Shown one piece after another: positions 44,422 to 53,150 of a stretch of 64,000 nt of DNA. This stretch comes from SHVZ01 sp041906305 (lineage in GTDB: Bacteria; Pseudomonadota; Alphaproteobacteria; SHVZ01): NCBI GenBank assembly GCA_041906305.1, contig JAYRJL010000008.1, positions 1 through 64,000 on the forward strand, given 5' to 3'. Numbering within the stretch: position 1 is the stretch's first letter; every line of letters begins with the position of its first letter. Under the pieces are notes generated by a model. That model had not been told where the DNA came from. It worked only from the letters and a program-made list of their open reading frames with translations, and searched no databases. Position numbers and translations under genes: made by a program.

Positions 44422-44898
44422 GTGGCCTCTCCAGGCGTCTTCGAGGAGATCGAGCCGGAAGGCCGGCTTGCCCAGCTGCTCGCCTATTGGGAGCGAGTCG
44501 GCAAGGGCGGCATCGCCCGGCGCGACCAGATCGACCTGATGGACATGAATCCGGTGCTGCTGCCGCATGTCTTCATGGTCGACGTCCTCGAGGAGGGCCG
44601 CCGGTTCCGCTGGCGCCTGATCGGCCAGCACATCGTCCGCCATGCCGGCACCGACGACACCGGCCTGTACCTGGAGATCAGCATCGCGCCGATCATGCGC
44701 GAGACGATCATCGGCCACTATCAGCAGGTAGTCCGCGAGCGCCGGCCGATCTGCCACCGGGGCGACTTCCCGGGCCGCGACCTTCGCATCTACCGCTACG
44801 AGCGCCTGCTGCTGCCGGTCCTGGCCATCGACGGCGCCTCCGTCGACACGGTGCTGGGTGGAGCGGTGTTCACGCCGGGGCCACCCAAGGCCGCGTGA
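44422..44898 (+). CDS. PAS-like (PAS_5) protein, paralogue 1
   Basis: 158 residues from a GTG four bases after bcp. The pattern EGRLAQLLAYWERV, LLPHVFMVDVLEEGRRFRWRLIG and RIYRYERLLLPVL...VDTVLGGAVF matches the PAS_5 family, common in Rhodospirillales and of unknown function. The FRWRLIG and TDDTG pieces form the core PAS strand and loop. No effector domain is attached, so it may be a single-domain sensor or adaptor. A close paralogue follows about 100 bases downstream. Confidence 0.88.
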   Translation: MASPGVFEEIEPEGRLAQLLAYWERVGKGGIARRDQIDLMDMNPVLLPHVFMVDVLEEGRRFRWRLIGQHIVRHAGTDDTGLYLEISIAPIMRETIIGHYQQVVRERRPICHRGDFPGRDLRIYRYERLLLPVLAIDGASVDTVLGGAVFTPGPPKAA

Positions 44899-45000
44899 TC
44901 CGCATCACCGCGCCGCGATCAACCTGCAAGTAGTCTCCGGTCCCTGTTTCCTGCCACCCTTCGGCGTTTCGCCGGGCAGCCGGGACTTTCGGAGCAGAAC

Positions 45001-45483
45001 TTGGTGTCGGTCGATCTTCAGGAATCGACTTTCGAGGCGATCGAGCCGACCGGGCGCCTGGCGCAGCTCGTCGCCTATTGGCGCCGTCTGGTGCCGGACG
45101 GGCTTCCCGGGCGCCAGCACCTGGACCCGATTGCGATCGGTTCGGCCCTGCTGCCGCACGTTTTCCTCGCCGACGTTGTCGACGGCGGCAGGCGCATTCG
45201 CTGGCGGCTGATCGGGACTCATATCGTCAACCATGCGGCCAGCGACGATACCGGCCGCTACCTCGATGCCGCGATCGCACCCGCGATGCGCGAGACCATC
45301 ATTGGTCACTACCGCGATACGATCAGAACGCGGAATCCCGTCTGCCACCGAAGCGAGTTCGTCGGGCGCGACCGCCGGATCTACCGCTACGACCGCGTGC
45401 TGATGCCGCTGGCGACGGACGGCAGCATCGTCGACATGGTCCTCGGCGGCGCCGTCTTCGGTCGCCTCCCAGATCCTGCCTAG
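45001..45483 (+). CDS. PAS-like (PAS_5) protein, paralogue 2
   Basis: 160 residues, closely similar to the preceding gene along its full length (TGRLAQLVAYWRRL; LLPHVFLADVVDGGRRIRWRLIG; MRETIIGHYRDT; RIYRYDRVLMPL). GGAG lies before a TTG at 45001, and a GTG at 45004 is an equally good start. Its TAG stop shares CTAG with the stop of the convergent TRAP permease. It arose by tandem duplication; function unknown. Confidence 0.86.
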   Translation: MVSVDLQESTFEAIEPTGRLAQLVAYWRRLVPDGLPGRQHLDPIAIGSALLPHVFLADVVDGGRRIRWRLIGTHIVNHAASDDTGRYLDAAIAPAMRETIIGHYRDTIRTRNPVCHRSEFVGRDRRIYRYDRVLMPLATDGSIVDMVLGGAVFGRLPDPA

Positions 45484-47645
45484 CCTGCCGCCGGCCGGGC
45501 AGCGCTGCGATTCTTCAGGACCTGGCGGACCAGGATCGGACTCGCGACGGCCAGCCCTGCCAGCGTGCTCGGCAGCCCCGGCGCGATCGTTGGCAGCGCG
45601 GCGATGCCCAGCACGATCCGCTCCCATGCTGCCAACGGCGCCAGGCCGTAGCCGCCGAACGCCATCGACAGCAGGACGATGCCCGCCGCGCAGCCGAGCG
45701 TGGTGACGATGAAGGCCATCCAGGTGAACTCCGGCGTCACGATCAGCATCGCCGGGCCGTAGACGAAGACGAACGGCACCAACACCTTGCCGAGGCCGAG
45801 GCGGAAGGCGGTGTTGCCGGTACGGAAAGGATCGGCCCCGGCCATGCTGGCCCCCGCATAGGCCGCAAGCGCCACCGGCGGCGTGATGTCGGCGAGCACG
45901 CCGTAGTAGAAGACGAAGAAGTGCGCCACGATCGGCTGCACGCCCAGCATGCCCAGCGCAGGCGCCGCCACCGTCACCATGATGATGTAGTTGGCCGTGG
46001 TGGGCACGCCGCAGCCGAGCAGGATGCAGACGATGCCGGTCATGATCAGCGTGAAGAAGAGCGTCGTTCCGTTCTCGGTGAGCCAGCCGACCGGCAGCAT
46101 CGACATGGTCATGCCGCCGAGTTCGCTCGCGAAGGAGGTCACGATGAACGAGATCTTGAAGCCCACGCCGGTGAGCGTGACGATGCCGACGATGATGCCG
46201 ACCGTCGCCGCGGCGGCGCCGACCGAGATCGCATACTTGGCGCCGACGACGAAGGCATCGACCATGTCGACGACGCGGGCGCGTCCCTCGTCCGAGGCGA
46301 GCCAGGCGCGGATCGCCAGCACGATCAGCACCGCCAGCATCGGCAGCGAGAAGTAGAGGCTCGTGGTGATGCCGAGCACCACCGAGAGCACCAGCGCCGC
46401 GAAGTAGGCGACGGTGACGGCCGGCAGGCGGCCGAGGCCGACGACGAGGCAGCAGGTGATGCCCCAGAACGCCGCCAGGTACGGGGTGAAGCCCGAGAAC
46501 AGGATCAGCAGCAGGGCCGCCAGCGGCATGACCGTCTGCCAGCCCTGGCGCAGGACCTCGCGCGCGTCCGGCAGCTCGTCTGGGCGAAGGCCGCGCATGC
46601 CGGTGCGCTTCGCCTCGAAATGCACCTGGCAGAAGACGCCGAAGAAATGCATGAAGGCCGGCACGATCGCCGCCAGGATCACGGATGTGTAGGAGACGTT
46701 CAGGAACTCGACCATCAGGAACGCGGCCGCGCCCATGATCGGCGGCGTGATCTGGCCGCCGGTCGATGCCGTCGATTCCACCGCCGCCGCGAAGTGCCGC
46801 GGATAGCCCAGGCGGATCATCGCCGGGATGGTGAGCGAGCCGACCGTCACCGTGTTGGCGATCGACGAGCCCGAGATCATGCCGAACAGTGCCGAACCGA
46901 AGATCGAGACCTTGGCGGGGCCGCCGGCATAGCGGCCGGCGACGATCGAGGCGAGGTCGATGAACAGCTGACCGAGGCCGATCCGCGTCGCCAGCACGCC
47001 GAACAGAACGTAGTGGAAGACGTAGGTGGCGACCACGCCGAGCGCGATGCCGTAGATGCCCTGGCTGGTGAGATAGAGGTGATTGACGATGTTGCCCCAG
47101 GTCGCGCCCGGGTGCTGGAGGATGCCGGGCATCGACGGACCGAAATACGCGTAGAGCATGACCAGGATCGCGATCACCGGCAGCGGCCAGCCGACGCCGC
47201 GGCGCGTCGCCTCCAGCAGCACGACGATCAGGATCGTGCCCATCGCCACGTCGATCGGCAGCGGGTTGCCGACGCGGAAGGCGAGGTCGGTGAAGATCCA
47301 CGGCACGTAGAGGCTGGCGACCGCGGCGGCGATCGCGAGGGCCCAGTCGACGATCGAGATGCCGAAGGGCCGGAGCAGCGATGAGGCCGGGCTTTCGTGC
47401 GCCTTCAGGAAAGGGAAGACCAGGAAGATCATCCCGATGACGAAGGCCATATGGATGCCGCGATGCGTGGTCTCGCGCAGAAGGCCGAAACCGGCGGTGT
47501 AGTAGTGGAAGCACGAGAGCGCCAGCAGCAGCACGGCGACGATCCACCCCGCGGTCGGCGTCAGCGGCCGGAAACGCATCTCCGGATCGAACTTCTCTTC
47601 GAGCGAGCGGGCTTCGACGATGGCGGCGGCAGTGCTGGTCGACAT
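45480..47645 (-). CDS. TRAP transporter fused permease (DctQ-DctM, TAXI system)
   Basis: 721 residues, some 16 to 18 membrane segments: an N-terminal 4TM DctQ-like part fused to the 12TM DctM carrier, as is usual for TAXI-type TRAP systems. Markers are LFGMISGSSIANTVTVGS, STGGQITPPIMGAAAFLM and the later GCGVPTTANYI. It carries organic acids or similar solutes with sodium or protons, with the TAXI binding protein encoded upstream. A hairpin in the 94-bp gap may lower its expression relative to the binding protein. Confidence 0.95.
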   Translation of the reverse strand: MSTSTAAAIVEARSLEEKFDPEMRFRPLTPTAGWIVAVLLLALSCFHYYTAGFGLLRETTHRGIHMAFVIGMIFLVFPFLKAHESPASSLLRPFGISIVDWALAIAAAVASLYVPWIFTDLAFRVGNPLPIDVAMGTILIVVLLEATRRGVGWPLPVIAILVMLYAYFGPSMPGILQHPGATWGNIVNHLYLTSQGIYGIALGVVATYVFHYVLFGVLATRIGLGQLFIDLASIVAGRYAGGPAKVSIFGSALFGMISGSSIANTVTVGSLTIPAMIRLGYPRHFAAAVESTASTGGQITPPIMGAAAFLMVEFLNVSYTSVILAAIVPAFMHFFGVFCQVHFEAKRTGMRGLRPDELPDAREVLRQGWQTVMPLAALLLILFSGFTPYLAAFWGITCCLVVGLGRLPAVTVAYFAALVLSVVLGITTSLYFSLPMLAVLIVLAIRAWLASDEGRARVVDMVDAFVVGAKYAISVGAAAATVGIIVGIVTLTGVGFKISFIVTSFASELGGMTMSMLPVGWLTENGTTLFFTLIMTGIVCILLGCGVPTTANYIIMVTVAAPALGMLGVQPIVAHFFVFYYGVLADITPPVALAAYAGASMAGADPFRTGNTAFRLGLGKVLVPFVFVYGPAMLIVTPEFTWMAFIVTTLGCAAGIVLLSMAFGGYGLAPLAAWERIVLGIAALPTIAPGLPSTLAGLAVASPILVRQVLKNRSAARPAAG

Positions 47646-47680
47646 GGGGACGCTCTTCGAAATCGGGGCGGAAAAGAAAG

Positions 47681-47710
47681 GCCCCTCTCCTGCCTGCGCC
47701 GGAGAGGGGC
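47681..47710 (-). terminator. Intrinsic-type hairpin between TRAP binding protein and permease genes
   Basis: GCCCCTCTCC (47681-47690) and GGAGAGGGGC (47701-47710) form a perfect 10-bp stem with a 10-base loop. On the minus strand it is followed by CTTTCTTTTCC. It is placed after the binding-protein gene and before the permease gene, where a partial terminator would give more binding protein than permease. Confidence 0.75.
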
Positions 47711-47738
47711 CCTTGAGACGATCAGGCGTCTGCGCGGC

Positions 47739-48704
47739 CTACTTCAGCAGGCCGGCTTCCTTGTAGAACTTCTCGGCGCCCGGATGCCACGGCACGCTCG
47801 GGCCGGCGGTCGCAGTCTCCTTGCGGATCGACTTGCCCTTGGCGTGGCCGGCGTCGAGCGCGGCGCGGGTCTTGTCGCTCCACAGAGCCTTGGTGATCTC
47901 GTAGACCACGGCCTCCGGCACCTTGGCCGAGGTGACCCACTGGGCGCCGACCGCCAGCGTCTTCGCTGCCGCCTGGCCCTTGTAGGTGTTGGCCGGGATC
48001 TCGTCGGCGGCGAAGAACGAGTACTTCTTGCGGATGGCTTCCGCCTGCGGGCCGTCGATCGGCACGATGTCGATGCCGGGACCGGCGGCCGCGAGCTCGG
48101 TGATCGCGCTGGTCGGATAGCCGCCGACGAAGACGAAGGCGTCCATGCCGCCGTCGCGCATCTTCTCGGCCGCCTGGTTGGGCTTCAGGTAGTCGGCCTT
48201 CACGTCCTTCTCGGTGAGTCCGTAGCCCTCGAGGATGATCTTGGCGTCGACCAGCGTGCCCGAGCCCGGCTCGTCGAGCGAGACGCGCTTGCCCTTGAGG
48301 TCGGCGACGGTCTTGATGTTGGCGCTCTTCGCCGCCACCAGGTGGATGCTTTCGGGGTACAGGTTGGCGATCAGGCGGAGGTCGGCCGCCTTGTCCTTGC
48401 CCTCGAACAGGCCGGTGCCGGTGAAGGCCCAGGAGGCGACGTCGGCCTGGACGAATCCGGATTCCATGGCGCCCGAGACGATGCCATTGACGTTGGCGAC
48501 CGAGCCGTTCGAGGCCTGCGCGGTCAGCACGAGGCGCGGCGGGGCCGAGATCGCGTTGGCGATCAGGCCGCCCACCGGATAGTAGGTGCCGGCGGTGCCG
48601 CCGGTGCCGATCCGGAAGAAGGCCGGGGCCTGGGCGAAGGCCTCGCGGCCGAACAGCGCCGCGGCGGCGGCGGACAGCGCGAACTCACGTCGGGTCAAGC
48701 GCAT
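47739..48704 (-). CDS. TAXI family TRAP transporter solute-binding protein
   Basis: 321 residues with an N-terminal twin-arginine-like signal (LTRREFALSAAAAALFG), so export by the Tat route is likely. The TAXI signature FFRIGTGGTAGTYYPVGGLIA follows. Later conserved parts are SIHLVAAKSANIKTVADLKGK and GSGTLVDAKIILE. It delivers its solute to the fused permease encoded downstream. The ligand cannot be predicted. Confidence 0.95.
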   Translation of the reverse strand: MRLTRREFALSAAAAALFGREAFAQAPAFFRIGTGGTAGTYYPVGGLIANAISAPPRLVLTAQASNGSVANVNGIVSGAMESGFVQADVASWAFTGTGLFEGKDKAADLRLIANLYPESIHLVAAKSANIKTVADLKGKRVSLDEPGSGTLVDAKIILEGYGLTEKDVKADYLKPNQAAEKMRDGGMDAFVFVGGYPTSAITELAAAGPGIDIVPIDGPQAEAIRKKYSFFAADEIPANTYKGQAAAKTLAVGAQWVTSAKVPEAVVYEITKALWSDKTRAALDAGHAKGKSIRKETATAGPSVPWHPGAEKFYKEAGLLK

Positions 48705-48795
48705 CGTTCACTCCTTGGGAGGGGATTCTCATTCGACTGGCGGCAGTTTGGGCCGCAGGGACACTCGATTTCAAGCGCCGCGGACGAGGGCCATG

Positions 48796-49956
48796 TCACT
48801 CGCCGTTTTCCTTTCGGAACGGCGAGAGCTCCATCAGGCGCTCGATCTCGCGCGTCATGTGGGCGCGCTCGCGCTTGAGCGCGTCCTCGACCGGCTTCGC
48901 CAGCCTGGGATCGAAGATGTGGTGCAGGCTGTAGGTCGGGGTCGGCAGGTACCCGCGCTGGATCTTGTGGGTCCCTTGCGCGCCGGCCTCCACGCGCTTC
49001 AATCCGTGCTCGATCGCGAAGTCGATGGCCTTGTAGTAGCAGGCCTCGAAATGCAGGAACCGATAGTCCCCGTCGGCGCCCCAGTTGCGGCCGTAGAGCG
49101 TCTCGGTGCCGAGAAGGTTGAGCGCGCCGGCGATCATCCGGCCGTTCGCCTCGCCGATCACGAGCACGACCTTCTCCGCCATGGTCTCGCCGAGGCGCAG
49201 GAAGAAGGCCTCGTTCAGGTAGGCATGCGCCCATTTGCGGTCGACGGTATCCAGGTAGTAGCGAAAGAAGGTGTGCCAGTGCTCCTCGCGGATCTCCGAT
49301 CCGGTGATCGCGCGAACCTTGATGCCGCTGTCGGCGACCTCGCGCCGCTCCTTCCGCAGGGTCTTCCGTTTGCGCGACGCCAGCGCTTCAAGAAAGTCGT
49401 CGAAGCTGCGATAGCCCTCGTTGGTCCAGTGGTACTGCATGCCGATGCGCGGGAGCCATCCGGCCGCACCCAACCGCGCCCACTCGTCTTCGGTCGGGAA
49501 GGTGATGTGGACCGACGACGCGCGGCGCTGCTGCGCCAGGGTCAGCGAGGCGCCGGCGAGCTGGATTGCGAGATCCGGATCGATGCCGGGCTTCAGCAGG
49601 ATCCGCCGGCCGGTCGCCGGCGTGAACGGCACCGCGATCTGGAGCTTCGGGTAGTAGCGGCCGCCGGCCTTCATATAGGCGTCGGCCCAGCCATGGTCGA
49701 AGACGTATTCGCCCTGGCTGTGGCTCTTCAGGTAGGCCGGCACGACGCCGACGATCGCGCCCGCGTCGGTCTCGGCGACCAGATGCTGCGGCAGCCAGCC
49801 GGTATCCGGCGCCACGCTGCCCGAGTCCTCGAGCGCCGAGAGGAAGGCGTGGCAGAGGAACGGATTCTCCGGGCCCGCGCACGCATCCCACTCGGCCGCA
49901 TCGATCTCGCCGATGCGTTCGGCGACGCGGACCGTGACCTGCCCGTCGCCGTCCAT
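48796..49956 (-). CDS. GNAT/FemAB-like acyltransferase (COG3146, DUF482)
   Basis: 386 residues. Markers are NPFLCHAFLSALEDSGSV, KSHSQGEYVFDHGWADAY, and near the C-terminus RNWGADGDYRFLHFEACYYKAIDFAI and AGAQGTHKIQRGYLP, all typical of the COG3146 family of predicted N-acyltransferases related to peptidoglycan-type aminoacyl transferases. Substrate unknown. It starts five bases after the RidA-like gene ends. Confidence 0.9.
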   Translation of the reverse strand: MDGDGQVTVRVAERIGEIDAAEWDACAGPENPFLCHAFLSALEDSGSVAPDTGWLPQHLVAETDAGAIVGVVPAYLKSHSQGEYVFDHGWADAYMKAGGRYYPKLQIAVPFTPATGRRILLKPGIDPDLAIQLAGASLTLAQQRRASSVHITFPTEDEWARLGAAGWLPRIGMQYHWTNEGYRSFDDFLEALASRKRKTLRKERREVADSGIKVRAITGSEIREEHWHTFFRYYLDTVDRKWAHAYLNEAFFLRLGETMAEKVVLVIGEANGRMIAGALNLLGTETLYGRNWGADGDYRFLHFEACYYKAIDFAIEHGLKRVEAGAQGTHKIQRGYLPTPTYSLHHIFDPRLAKPVEDALKRERAHMTREIERLMELSPFRKENGE

Positions 49957-49961
49957 CGGTC

Positions 49962-50435
49962 CTACAGAAGCTCGAAGGTGCCTTCGACCTCGGCGGCGAC
50001 GCCGAGCGGCAGCGCGTTGGTGCCGACCGCGACGCGGGCGTGGCGGCCGAGATCGCCGAAAACCTGCACCATCAGGTCGGAGGCGCCGTTGATCACCTTC
50101 GGCTGATCCTTGAAGCCGGTCGTGCACTGGACATAGCCCACGAGCTTCAGAACCCGGCCGACCTTGTCGAGGTTGCCACCGCAGGCGGCCTTCGCCTGGG
50201 CGATCAGGTTGAGGGCGCAGATCCGCGCCGCCATGGCGCCCTGCTCGACCGAGAGGTCCTGGCCGACGGTGCCGATGCAGTCCTTCCTCAGCTCGCCGTT
50301 CCAGAACGGAACCTGGCCGGCGACGAACAGGAGCCGTCCGGAGATCGTGTAGGGCACATAGTTGGCGGCGGGGGCGGCTGCCTTCGGCAGCTCGATCTTC
50401 AATTCCTTGAGCCTTTCCTCGATGCGCCCGGACAT
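49962..50435 (-). CDS. RidA family protein (YjgF/YER057c-like)
   Basis: 157 residues. The N-terminal IEERLKELKIELPKAAAPAANYVPYTISGRLLFVAGQVP, the central AARICALNLIAQAKAA and the C-terminal HARVAVGTNALPLGVAAEVEGTF correspond to the longer RidA subgroup. The general family deaminates reactive enamine/imine intermediates; this subgroup may lack the key arginine, so activity is uncertain. It is divergent from the HerA-like ATPase gene. Confidence 0.91.
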   Translation of the reverse strand: MSGRIEERLKELKIELPKAAAPAANYVPYTISGRLLFVAGQVPFWNGELRKDCIGTVGQDLSVEQGAMAARICALNLIAQAKAACGGNLDKVGRVLKLVGYVQCTTGFKDQPKVINGASDLMVQVFGDLGRHARVAVGTNALPLGVAAEVEGTFELL

Positions 50436-50511
50436 ACGCGATGCTCCTCTTGAAACGGGTGGACGCGCACGATATCCGCTTTGAGGTGGCTGGGGAATTG
50501 AGAGGGCGTCG

Positions 50512-52080
50512 ATGGCGGAACCCATTCTGATCGGCAAGGCGAAGGATCCGGTGCTGCTGCTGCCGGCGATGGCGAACCGCCATGGCCTGATCGCAGGCGC
50601 CACCGGCACCGGCAAGACCGCGACCCTGCAGGGCCTGGCCGAAGGCCTCTCGGCCTCGGGCGTGCCGGTCTTCGTCGCCGACGTGAAGGGCGACCTCGCG
50701 GGCCTGTCCCAGCCGGGCCGGGGCGATCCGAAGTTCGTCGAGCGGGCGAAGATCACCGGCCCGGCCGGCTACAAGCCCCTGGCCTACCCGGTGCTGTTCT
50801 GGGACCTGCTCGGCCGCCAGGGACATCCGCTCCGCGCCACCATCTCGGAACTAGGCCCGCTGCTGCTCGCGCGCCTTCTCGGACTGAACGAGGTCCAGGA
50901 GGGCGTACTCGCCCTCGCCTTCAAGCTCGCCGACGACGAAGGCCTGCTGCTGCTCGACCTCAAGGACCTGCGCGCGCTTCTCCAGCACGTCGCCGAGAAC
51001 GCGGCGGCGCTGCAGGCGAGCTACGGCATGGTCTCGACGCAGACCGTCGGCGCGATCCAGCGCGCCCTGCTGCAGATCGAGGAGCAGGGCGCCGACCTCT
51101 TCTTCGGCGAGCCGGCCCTCGACCTCAACGACCTCCTGATCTGCGATGCGCAGGGACGCGGCGCGATCAACGTGCTCGCCGCCGACCAGCTGATCCAGCG
51201 GCCGCGGCTCTACGCGACCTTCCTCCTCTGGCTGCTGTCGGAGCTGTTCGAGGCGCTGCCGGAAGCCGGCGACCTCGAGAAGCCGAAGCTGGTCTTCTTC
51301 TTCGACGAGGCGCATCTGCTGTTCAAGGACGCGGCCCCCGCCCTGGTCGAGAAGGTCGAGCAGGTGGTGCGGCTCATCCGCTCGAAGGGCGTCGGCATCT
51401 TCTTCGTCACGCAGAGCCCGCTCGACCTGCCGGAGAGCGTGCTGGGCCAGCTCGGCAACCGCGTGCAGCACGCGCTCCGCGCCTTCACCCCGAAGGACCA
51501 GAAGGCCGTGCGCGCCGTCGCCGAGACCTTCCGCGCCAGCCCGGGCCTCGACACCGAGAAGACGATCGGCGAGCTCGCGATCGGCGAGGCGCTGGTCTCG
51601 GTCCTGGACGCACGCGGCACGCCGACGCCGGTCGCCCGCACCATGATCCGCCCGCCTGCCTCTCGCCTCGGCGCGATCACGCCGGACGAACGCCGCGCGA
51701 CGCTCGGCATGAGCCCGATCGGTACGCGCTACGACCAGGTGGTCGACCGCGAGTCGGCCTACGAGCAGCTCTCGAAGCCCGCCGAGCCCGCACCCACGTC
51801 GCCGGGCAATCCGTGGGGCCGGGATGCGGCAAGCACCTCGAATCCCTGGGGCGTGCCGCGCGACGTCCCCACGCCGGCCCCGACGCCGACCCGGATCCCG
51901 ACCGATCGCCTGCCCTCCGGCCGCCTGCCTCGTCAGGGCCAGGCACCGGCCGGGCGTCAGCGCCAGACCGTCGCCGAAACCGCGATCAAGAGCGTCGTGC
52001 GCTCGGTCAGCTCCTCGATCGGCTCGGCCATCGGCCGGCAGATCGTGCGCGGCGTGCTCGGATCGATCCTCAAGGGCTGA
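50512..52080 (+). CDS. HerA/YjgR-like ATPase (DUF853)
   Basis: 522 residues. Walker A GATGTGKT is at 29-36, Walker B with FFFDEAHLLF lies near 263-270, and VRAVAETFRASPG is typical of the DUF853 family. The last 100 residues are Pro-rich and disordered-looking and end in a hydrophobic/glycine stretch (IGSAIGRQIVRGVLGSIL). Relatives are HerA/FtsK-type pumps; the role of YjgR is not established. It is convergent with the dipeptidase gene. Confidence 0.92.
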   Translation: MAEPILIGKAKDPVLLLPAMANRHGLIAGATGTGKTATLQGLAEGLSASGVPVFVADVKGDLAGLSQPGRGDPKFVERAKITGPAGYKPLAYPVLFWDLLGRQGHPLRATISELGPLLLARLLGLNEVQEGVLALAFKLADDEGLLLLDLKDLRALLQHVAENAAALQASYGMVSTQTVGAIQRALLQIEEQGADLFFGEPALDLNDLLICDAQGRGAINVLAADQLIQRPRLYATFLLWLLSELFEALPEAGDLEKPKLVFFFDEAHLLFKDAAPALVEKVEQVVRLIRSKGVGIFFVTQSPLDLPESVLGQLGNRVQHALRAFTPKDQKAVRAVAETFRASPGLDTEKTIGELAIGEALVSVLDARGTPTPVARTMIRPPASRLGAITPDERRATLGMSPIGTRYDQVVDRESAYEQLSKPAEPAPTSPGNPWGRDAASTSNPWGVPRDVPTPAPTPTRIPTDRLPSGRLPRQGQAPAGRQRQTVAETAIKSVVRSVSSSIGSAIGRQIVRGVLGSILKG

Positions 52081-52089
52081 GCCCGAGAC

Positions 52090-53070
52090 CTAGCGCCAGA
52101 ACTTGCGGGCGAGGCGGAGGTAATTGCCGCCGAGGAAATTGGCGATGTCCTCGTCCGTGTATCCCCGGTCCAGCATGTGCGCCACGAGCCCGACCAGCTG
52201 CCTCGGCTGGGCATATTGAAAGCCCGGCCAGCGGGGATCCTTCGCCTGCGGCCATTCGTCGGCGCGCGACCGGGCGAAGTTCGACACCGCCTCGGCATCG
52301 AAGACGATGTCGAGGCCGAGCGCCACATGGTCGATGCCGACGAGCTGGACAACGTAGTCGACATGCCGGAACAGCGCCTCGGTCGAAGCCTTCAGGTCGC
52401 CGAGATAGTCGCTCGATCCCGAGATGCCGACGAGACCTCCGGTCGCCGCACAGGCTTTGAGCTGTTCGTCGGTCAGATTGCGGTAATGCGGATGGACGCC
52501 GCTGGCGTTGGAATGCGTGAACAGCACCGGCCGGGTCGAGGCCGCCATCGCCTCGAGGCTGGTGCGCGCGCCGACATGGCTCAGGTCCAGCATCATGCCG
52601 ACCCGCTCCATCTCGGCGATCAGGCTCCGGCCCCATTTGGTGAGGCCCCCGTCCGACGCCTCGGCACAGCCGCCGCCGGCGGAGTTCGAGACGTTGAAGG
52701 CGAGCAGCGTGTGGCGGACGCCCAGGCGAAAGAACGGCTCGATCACGCTGAGATCGCGCTCGAAGCAGTTCGTCCCTTCGAAGTGCAGCGTGACCGCGAG
52801 CTTGCCTTCGGCCTTGGCCGCGAGGACGTCGTCGGCCTTCTCGACGAGGACCAGCGACGGTTCGGCGAGGATGCGCTTGTGCGCAGCGGCGACGCGAGCA
52901 AAAGCCTGGCCGAGATTCTGGTCGTCGCCGGCGATGGTCAGCGACAGCAGGTTCCACCCGGCCTCGGCGAAGACCGCCAGCTTGTCCCAGTCGTTGCCGG
53001 CCCAGGGCTCCAGCGGCCAGACATTGTCCCAGACGAGCGCGTCGTTCACGAGCGTCGCGGCGCGATCCAT
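52090..53070 (-). CDS. Peptidase M19 (membrane/renal dipeptidase) family protein with altered metal site
   Basis: 326 residues, a TIM-barrel amidohydrolase of the renal dipeptidase family. LDLSHVGARTSLEAM and PVLFTHSNASG keep two metal-ligand histidine regions and LHFEGTN corresponds to the bridging glutamate. But the N-terminal HxD pair (usually in a DGHND-like motif) is absent, reading ALVWDNVWPLEP instead. It may be a mononuclear or changed-specificity enzyme. The ATG at 53070 was chosen over an upstream in-frame start at 53115. Confidence 0.86.
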   Translation of the reverse strand: MDRAATLVNDALVWDNVWPLEPWAGNDWDKLAVFAEAGWNLLSLTIAGDDQNLGQAFARVAAAHKRILAEPSLVLVEKADDVLAAKAEGKLAVTLHFEGTNCFERDLSVIEPFFRLGVRHTLLAFNVSNSAGGGCAEASDGGLTKWGRSLIAEMERVGMMLDLSHVGARTSLEAMAASTRPVLFTHSNASGVHPHYRNLTDEQLKACAATGGLVGISGSSDYLGDLKASTEALFRHVDYVVQLVGIDHVALGLDIVFDAEAVSNFARSRADEWPQAKDPRWPGFQYAQPRQLVGLVAHMLDRGYTDEDIANFLGGNYLRLARKFWR

Positions 53071-53150
53071 TTTCCTAGCCCTATGGTTCTTTGAGGTCTG
53101 GCCGAATGGCGGCACACTCGCACCGAAGTCAGAGCGAGGTCACGTCTTCC

